This document shows positions 58,981-64,000 of a DNA stretch of 64,000 nucleotides, piece after piece (position 1 is the stretch's first letter; each line of letters opens with the position of its first letter). The position numbers and the translations under genes were made by a program. Below the pieces are notes generated by a model, which did not search any database, had not been told where the DNA came from, and saw only the letters and a program-made list of their open reading frames with translations. The stretch covers positions 6,705 to 70,704 of the forward strand of contig JBLWXT010000021.1 of the NCBI GenBank assembly GCA_048267305.1. The letters run 5' to 3'. The stretch comes from Owenweeksia sp048267305. GTDB taxonomy: Bacteria; Bacteroidota; Bacteroidia; Flavobacteriales; Schleiferiaceae.

Positions 58981-61251
58981 CTATCCTTTCTTATTATCCT
59001 CTTTAATCTTATTCAAGGCACTACCGGCACGGAACCATGCAATCTGACCTTCGTTGTAGGTGTGGATGCACTTAATGGTGTCGGTGCTTCCGTCCGCATG
59101 AGTTACTTTAATGTGGATAGGCTTATCCGGTGCAAACTCATTAAGATCAATAGTGTCAAAAGTGTCGTCCTCCTGAATCAAATCATAATCCGCTTCATTG
59201 GCGAAAGTCAACCCAAGCATACCTTGCTTTTTGAGGTTGGTTTCGTGGATGCGGGCAAATGATTTTACCAAAACGATGGCCATTCCCAAGTGGCGAGGCT
59301 GCATGGCAGCATGCTCACGGCTAGATCCTTCTCCGTAGTTGTGATCTCCCACCACTATGGTTTTGATGCCGGCAGCTTTGTACTCACGTTGTACAGCTGG
59401 TACTGAGCCATATTCTCCTGTCAACTGATTTTTTACGCTATCGGTTTTTTCGTTAAAGGCATTTACAGCTCCGGTAAGGGTGTTGTTGCTAATATTGTCC
59501 AGGTGTCCACGGAAGCGCAACCATGGACCTGCCATAGAAATATGGTCAGTAGTACACTTGCCTTTAGCTTTAATGATAAGCTTCATGTTGGTGAAGTTTT
59601 TACCATCCCATGGCTTAAATGGCTCAAGCAATTGCAGACGTTCAGAACCTTCTGCTACCTTTATATCTACTTTACTTCCATCTTCGGCTGGTGCCTGATA
59701 ACCGGGATCTTCCACGGCAAATCCTTTTTCAGGAAGTTCAATACCTTTTGGTTCATCCAGTTTTACCTGCTCACCATTTTCGTTGGTAAGGGTATCTGTA
59801 AGTGGGTTAAAGTCCAAACGGCCACTAATGGCAATGGCAGCTACCATTTCTGGTGAAGCCACAAAAGCGTGGGTATTTGGGTTGCCATCGGCACGCTTTG
59901 CAAAGTTTCTGTTGAAGCTATGTATGATGGTGTTTTTTCCGCCTTTATCGGCATCCTTACGGGCCCATTGACCGATACATGGTCCACAGGCATTGGTAAA
60001 GATAGTAGCATCTAAATCCTCAAATGTTTTCAATACACCATCTCTGTCTGCCGTGTAGCGCACCTGTTCTGATCCCGGGTTAATCCCAAATTCGGATTTG
60101 GTTTTGAGATTTTTTTCTAAAGCCTGTTGGGCGATAGACTGAGCGCGGGTAAGATCTTCATAGGAAGAGTTGGTACAAGAGCCAATCAATCCCCACTCCA
60201 CATCAAGTGGCCATCCGTTTGCCTTAGCCAAAGCACCCATCTTAGAAATTGGGGTGGCAAGGTCTGGAGTAAAAGGTCCGTTGATATGAGGTTCTAATGT
60301 AGAAAGGTCGATTTCAATTACCTGATCAAAATACTTTTCAGGATTGGCGTACACTTCAGGGTCACCGGTAAGGTGATCCTTAATGGCATTGGCACCATCA
60401 GCTACTTCATTGCGGCCCGTGGCACGCAGGTAGCGCTCCATGGCTTCATCATATCCAAAGGTTGAGGTAGTGGCACCTATCTCGGCACCCATATTACAGA
60501 TGGTTCCTTTTCCTGTGCCTGAAAGTGATTTGGCTCCTTCGCCAAAGTATTCAACCACGGCACCAGTTCCGCCTTTTACGGTAAGGATACCTGCCACCTT
60601 AAGGATTACATCTTTAGAAGCTGTCCAGCCACTTAGTTTACCGGTAAGTTTTACACCGATAAGTTTTGGAAATTTAAGCTCCCAGGGCATTCCTGCCATA
60701 ACATCTACGGCATCAGCGCCACCAACGCCAATGGCTATCATACCAAGGCCTCCGGCATTTACGGTGTGTGAGTCGGTTCCAATCATCATCCCTCCGGGGA
60801 AGGCGTAGTTTTCTAAAACCACCTGGTGAATGATACCAGCACCTGGCTTCCAGAAGCCTATGCCATATTTGTTGGAAACGGAAGAAAGGAAGTTGAAAAC
60901 CTCACTGCTTTTATTGATAGCTTCCTGTAAATCCTTATCAGCGCCAAGCTTAGCCTGAATAAGGTGATCACAGTGTGCAGTTGATGGTACGGCAACTTCC
61001 TTGCGTCCACTTTGCATAAACTGCAAAAGGGCCATTTGAGCCGTAGCATCCTGCATGGCAACACGGTCAGGAGCAAAATCCACATAAGACTTTGCACGCT
61101 TATATTCTTCGGTAGGAAGGTTGTCCCAAAGGTGGGCATATAAAATCTTCTCAGTAAGGGTAAGTGGGCGGCCTGTAAGTTTGCGGGCGGCTTCCACACG
61201 CTCCGGAAATTTGGCGTACACCTTTTTGATCATATCAAGATCGAATATCAT
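58981..61251 (-). CDS. acnA: Aconitate hydratase (mitochondrial-type)
   Basis: A 756-residue enzyme. Iron-sulfur cluster ligands: Cys in GLIGSCTNSSYEDL (near residue 354) and the pair in FTNACGPCIGQWAR; also STAHCDHLIQAKLG, MMIGTDSHTVNAGGLGMIAI and GDHNYGEGSSREHAAMQPRH with the active-site Ser region. It interconverts citrate and isocitrate in the TCA cycle. The length and sequence fit the mitochondrial-type aconitase common in Bacteroidota rather than the longer AcnA or AcnB. The gene symbol is nominal. Confidence 0.95.
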   Translation of the reverse strand: MIFDLDMIKKVYAKFPERVEAARKLTGRPLTLTEKILYAHLWDNLPTEEYKRAKSYVDFAPDRVAMQDATAQMALLQFMQSGRKEVAVPSTAHCDHLIQAKLGADKDLQEAINKSSEVFNFLSSVSNKYGIGFWKPGAGIIHQVVLENYAFPGGMMIGTDSHTVNAGGLGMIAIGVGGADAVDVMAGMPWELKFPKLIGVKLTGKLSGWTASKDVILKVAGILTVKGGTGAVVEYFGEGAKSLSGTGKGTICNMGAEIGATTSTFGYDEAMERYLRATGRNEVADGANAIKDHLTGDPEVYANPEKYFDQVIEIDLSTLEPHINGPFTPDLATPISKMGALAKANGWPLDVEWGLIGSCTNSSYEDLTRAQSIAQQALEKNLKTKSEFGINPGSEQVRYTADRDGVLKTFEDLDATIFTNACGPCIGQWARKDADKGGKNTIIHSFNRNFAKRADGNPNTHAFVASPEMVAAIAISGRLDFNPLTDTLTNENGEQVKLDEPKGIELPEKGFAVEDPGYQAPAEDGSKVDIKVAEGSERLQLLEPFKPWDGKNFTNMKLIIKAKGKCTTDHISMAGPWLRFRGHLDNISNNTLTGAVNAFNEKTDSVKNQLTGEYGSVPAVQREYKAAGIKTIVVGDHNYGEGSSREHAAMQPRHLGMAIVLVKSFARIHETNLKKQGMLGLTFANEADYDLIQEDDTFDTIDLNEFAPDKPIHIKVTHADGSTDTIKCIHTYNEGQIAWFRAGSALNKIKEDNKKG

Positions 61252-61592
61252 AATTGTATGGATTTAAGTGCTTTATTTTTATGTCACGCTGTCGCGAAAG
61301 TACCAAATCGGTAGTCTATTTAAAAGCTTGATAGACTTTGAATAATAATAGATAATGTTTCTAAATAGATTCAAATCCGCTAAGGGAAGAGCTGTTTTTT
61401 AAGAAATAAAGAAACAGAATGGTGATTTTATAAGAAATGTGTAAATTTTGATATTGAGATTTCAGAATGTGGGAATCAGGGAAGCTGTACAATGATTGTT
61501 GTGCAGCGCATATTGGCTGTATCCGATTATAATTTAATGGCTGTAAATAGGGTTTTGATGGAGATAATATATCCTAAAACGATACTTCTCCT
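61252..61592. other. 341-base intergenic region between aconitase and the AstE-like gene
   Basis: No gene is seen. It contains an inverted repeat, AGTCTAT (61313-61319) and ATAGACT (61331-61337), 11 bases apart with AAGCTT in the middle, about 60 bases upstream of the aconitase start. That would suit a regulator-binding site. No clear TAnnTTTG box was found. Confidence 0.4.
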
Positions 61593-62534
61593 CTAGCAAC
61601 CAATGTGAAAAAGTGCATCTCCCTTATGGATAAGTGGAAAATTGTTGTGCCCGATGATATAACCATCATACGGACTTTTAACCTTTACAGAATAATCATT
61701 GGTTGGGCTGCTTATGTAGCCAATGGTTTGGCCTTCCTTTACCTTTTTGCCCGATTCTTTTTTGTGACGAAATAAGCCCGAAACCTCTGCGCGTACCCAG
61801 TGCGACTCTTTAAAAAACAAAGTACTTGTAGCTGGTTTGGGCGCTTTGCTCAGCATTCCAAAATGATGCAGCACACGCTGAATACCATCAATGCCTACCT
61901 CCACAGTTTTTGGATCTATCCGCAGTGTTTCCCCACCTTCAAATACCACCACTGATTTCCCCAACTCGTTGGCGGTTTCGCGGAAGGAGCCTTTGATAAC
62001 ATTGGAGTTTAGGGTAAAAGGTGCATGAAACGCTCCGGCAATTTCTTCTGCTTTTTTATCACCTTCCTCGTATCGGATTTGCGGGTAATTGGTACGGCTG
62101 GCACCACCGGTATGGAAATCTATTCCAAAGTCTATAACAGGAAGGATGTGGTTTGTCATCATATAAGCCACCATGCTGGCCAAACTGCCATCTTCCTTGC
62201 CGGGGAAGCTGCGGTTTATGTCTTTGCCATCAGGTACCTCACGACTAAAGTTGATAAAACCATAAACGTTGATAATGGGCATGGCCACTATACTGCCGCA
62301 CTTTAGTTTTTCGGCAAATTCCTTGCTTAAAAATTTCCGCACTATCTCAATGCCGTTTACTTCATCACCATGCATGCCTCCGCTAAGAAGTACTGTTGGT
62401 CCTGGCTCTTTACTGCGGATCACATGAACAGGCATGTCAATGGGAGTTCCTGAGGGTAACCGCGCTACATTTAACTCCAGATAGCGGGTTTCACCTGGTT
62501 TTACTACTTCTCCGTCAATGACAATGTTGTCCAT
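61593..62534 (-). CDS. Succinylglutamate desuccinylase/aspartoacylase family protein
   Basis: A 313-residue zinc carboxypeptidase-fold protein (M14-like): LLSGGMHGDEVNGIEIVRKF carries the His..Glu zinc ligands, PIINVYGFINFSREVPDGKD and INRSFPGKEDGSLA, and DFGIDFHTGGASRTNYPQIR gives the third His. A C-terminal beta-barrel-like part (IGYISSPTNDYSVKVKSPYD) follows. It probably hydrolyses an N-acyl or amide bond in a small molecule or a modified protein. Its ATG abuts the purB stop codon with no spacer. Confidence 0.88.
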   Translation of the reverse strand: MDNIVIDGEVVKPGETRYLELNVARLPSGTPIDMPVHVIRSKEPGPTVLLSGGMHGDEVNGIEIVRKFLSKEFAEKLKCGSIVAMPIINVYGFINFSREVPDGKDINRSFPGKEDGSLASMVAYMMTNHILPVIDFGIDFHTGGASRTNYPQIRYEEGDKKAEEIAGAFHAPFTLNSNVIKGSFRETANELGKSVVVFEGGETLRIDPKTVEVGIDGIQRVLHHFGMLSKAPKPATSTLFFKESHWVRAEVSGLFRHKKESGKKVKEGQTIGYISSPTNDYSVKVKSPYDGYIIGHNNFPLIHKGDALFHIGC

Positions 62535-63875
62535 CTATAGTCCGGTATAACTTTGAGGTGTAATGGCTCTCAGTTCAGACTTTATTTCATCCGAAACATT
62601 CAGAGTATCGATAAACCTGCTAATACTCTGGCTGTTAATGCCCTCGTTGGTACGGGTTAGTTCCTTTAATGCCTCGTATGGATTTGGGTAGGATTCACGT
62701 CTGAGGATGTTTTGAATTCCTTCTGCCACTACTGCCCAGTTGTTCTCTAAGTCAGCATTAATTTTATCGCGGTTAAGCAACAATTTGCTTAAGCCCTTTA
62801 ATGTGGAGATTATGGCAATGTGAGTATGGCCTAATGGCACACCTACGTTTCTTAAAACCGTACTGTCAGTAAGGTCGCGCTGCAGGCGTGAAAGAGGAAG
62901 TTTGGCAGAAAGATGTTCAAAAAGAGCATTGGCAATACCGAGGTTTCCTTCGCTGTTTTCAAAGTCGATAGGGTTTACCTTGTGTGGCATGGCCGATGAG
63001 CCTACTTCACCTTCCTTTATTTTTTGTTTGAAGTAATCCATGGAAATATAGGTCCACAAATCACGGTCAAGATCAAGGATAATAGTATTGATACGCTTCA
63101 GGCAATCAAACATTGCGGCCAGGTTGTCGTAATGCTCAATTTGTGTGGTGGGCCACGATTGGTTTAAACCAAGGGTACCATTCACGAAATCCTCCGAAAA
63201 GGCTCTCCAGTCAATATCAGGATAGGTTACGTTGTGGGCATTGAAGTTGCCTGTGGCACCGCCAAATTTTGCAGAGAACGGTATGTGTCTCAATTGGCGA
63301 AGCTGTTGATCCAGCCTTTCTACAAACACCATTATCTCTTTACCCAAACGGGTAGGGGAGGCTGGTTGGCCATGTGTGCGGGCCAGCATGGGGATGTCTT
63401 CCCATTCTTCAGCCAGTTCATTAAGGGTAACAATCAGTTCACCAAGATCTGTGGTGTATTCGCCTTCAATAAAATCCTTTACTGAAAGGGGAACGGCCGT
63501 ATTGTTAATGTCTTGGGATGTAAGACCAAAGTGAACAAACTCACGATATTTACCCAGCCCAAGGTCATCCATTTTCTCTTTAATGAAATACTCTACGGCC
63601 TTTACATCGTGGTTGGTTACGCTTTCAATTTCCTTAATCTTTTTGGCGTCATTGATTGAAAAATCCAAATAGATGTCTCTGAGGTCGTTGTATTTAGAAC
63701 GATCAAACCCTTTTAGTTGAGGTAAGGGAATTTCACAAAGTGCAATGAAGTACTCAATTTCAATTCGGAGTCTGTAATTAATAAGGGCAAACTCAGAGAA
63801 GTAATCCTTTAGCTTATCTACAGTTTTACGATAGCGTCCGTCAATTGGAGATATGGCAAGAAGTCTGTTTTCCAT
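62535..63875 (-). CDS. purB: Adenylosuccinate lyase
   Basis: A 446-residue protein of the fumarase/aspartase superfamily. Landmarks: ISPIDGRYRKTVDKLKDYFS, TSQDINNTAVPLSV, ARTHGQPASPTRLGKE and the signature GSSAMPHKVNPIDFENSEGN with the catalytic Ser. It splits SAICAR and adenylosuccinate, releasing fumarate, in purine synthesis. The next gene starts directly at its stop codon, so the two form an operon. Confidence 0.96.
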   Translation of the reverse strand: MENRLLAISPIDGRYRKTVDKLKDYFSEFALINYRLRIEIEYFIALCEIPLPQLKGFDRSKYNDLRDIYLDFSINDAKKIKEIESVTNHDVKAVEYFIKEKMDDLGLGKYREFVHFGLTSQDINNTAVPLSVKDFIEGEYTTDLGELIVTLNELAEEWEDIPMLARTHGQPASPTRLGKEIMVFVERLDQQLRQLRHIPFSAKFGGATGNFNAHNVTYPDIDWRAFSEDFVNGTLGLNQSWPTTQIEHYDNLAAMFDCLKRINTIILDLDRDLWTYISMDYFKQKIKEGEVGSSAMPHKVNPIDFENSEGNLGIANALFEHLSAKLPLSRLQRDLTDSTVLRNVGVPLGHTHIAIISTLKGLSKLLLNRDKINADLENNWAVVAEGIQNILRRESYPNPYEALKELTRTNEGINSQSISRFIDTLNVSDEIKSELRAITPQSYTGL

Positions 63876-63893
63876 TTGGTTTTATTAAGCCGG

Positions 63894-63901
63894 CAAAAGT
63901 A
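63894..63901 (-). promoter_or_regulatory. -7 promoter box of purB
   Basis: On the minus strand TACTTTTG fits TAnnTTTG, 18 bases before the ATG at 63875. No good -33 was found. The remaining 99 bases to the window end show no gene. Confidence 0.45.
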
Positions 63902-64000
63902 AAAATTTAGAAGAGGAAGGAAGGGATCAGCGTAATTTTATGGGGAGCAGCTAATTTCAGGCAAATATTTTTTCCATTCTAAAGAGGAACAAAGAAACAT

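Overview
The window looks like the chromosome of a Bacteroidota bacterium, most likely of the Flavobacteriales. Signs in the sequence: two proteins with type IX secretion (T9SS) C-terminal sorting domains, PorT-like barrels, Bacteroidota-type promoters (TAnnTTTG -7 boxes, several with TTTG 19 bases upstream), a DUF3467 gene directly after rpoC, a two-subunit methylmalonyl-CoA mutase, short purL, and almost no Shine-Dalgarno sequences. Lineage below order is not resolvable here.

Layout. 0-11 kb: start of an aminotransferase, a DUF7935-type membrane protein, a T9SS protein, then a minus-strand block with an ABC exporter, an FtsB/DivIC-like protein, mutA, mutB, ybaB and meaB. A DUF559 endonuclease gene bracketed by REP-like repeats sits between mutA and mutB. 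11-20 kb: a cold-shock-domain gene with a long, apparently structured leader; a small LMW-PTP-like gene; divergent sodium/amino-acid symporters (AGCS and NSS, the latter with a 47-residue MetS-like partner); a helix-hairpin-helix gene; two tandem paralogous unknown genes; and a decayed copy of the helix-hairpin-helix gene's 3' end. 20-36 kb: acyl-CoA dehydrogenase, then the conserved translation/transcription core: rpsU, xerC-like, hpf, four tRNAs, tuf, tRNA-Trp, secE, nusG, rplKAJL, rpoBC, DUF3467.

36-44 kb is the most accessory part: a lipoprotein gene and a T9SS gene bracketed by a 51-bp direct repeat (49/51 identical) that carries the terminator, a lone radical SAM/SPASM enzyme, an MbnP-like lipoprotein, a BlaI/M56 regulatory pair in which the sensor ends in a TonB C-terminal domain, and a separate TonB-C-like secreted protein between dispersed repeats. 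44-64 kb returns to housekeeping genes: zinc membrane protease, surE, lpxB, SpoIID-like, tRNA-Arg, plsY-clpS, purL, VOC protein, a 122-bp tandem repeat array, DUF1853, thioesterase, two PorT-like barrels, hemerythrin, HD hydrolase, aconitase, an AstE/AspA-like enzyme and purB.

How genes fit together: MutA/MutB with the MeaB G-protein form a B12-dependent succinyl-CoA/methylmalonyl-CoA interconversion module. The core cluster makes elongation factors, the L11/L1/L10/L7-L12 stalk and RNA polymerase. PlsY and ClpS, and PurB and the AstE-like protein, are tightly coupled pairs. I see no phage, IS transposase, CRISPR array or rRNA. No complete new defence or biosynthetic system is evident. The strongest candidates for something undescribed are the structured cold-shock leader RNA, the repeat-bracketed DUF559 element, the BlaI/M56-TonB switch with its operator, the repeat-bracketed lipoprotein/T9SS insert, and the NSS transporter's small partner.
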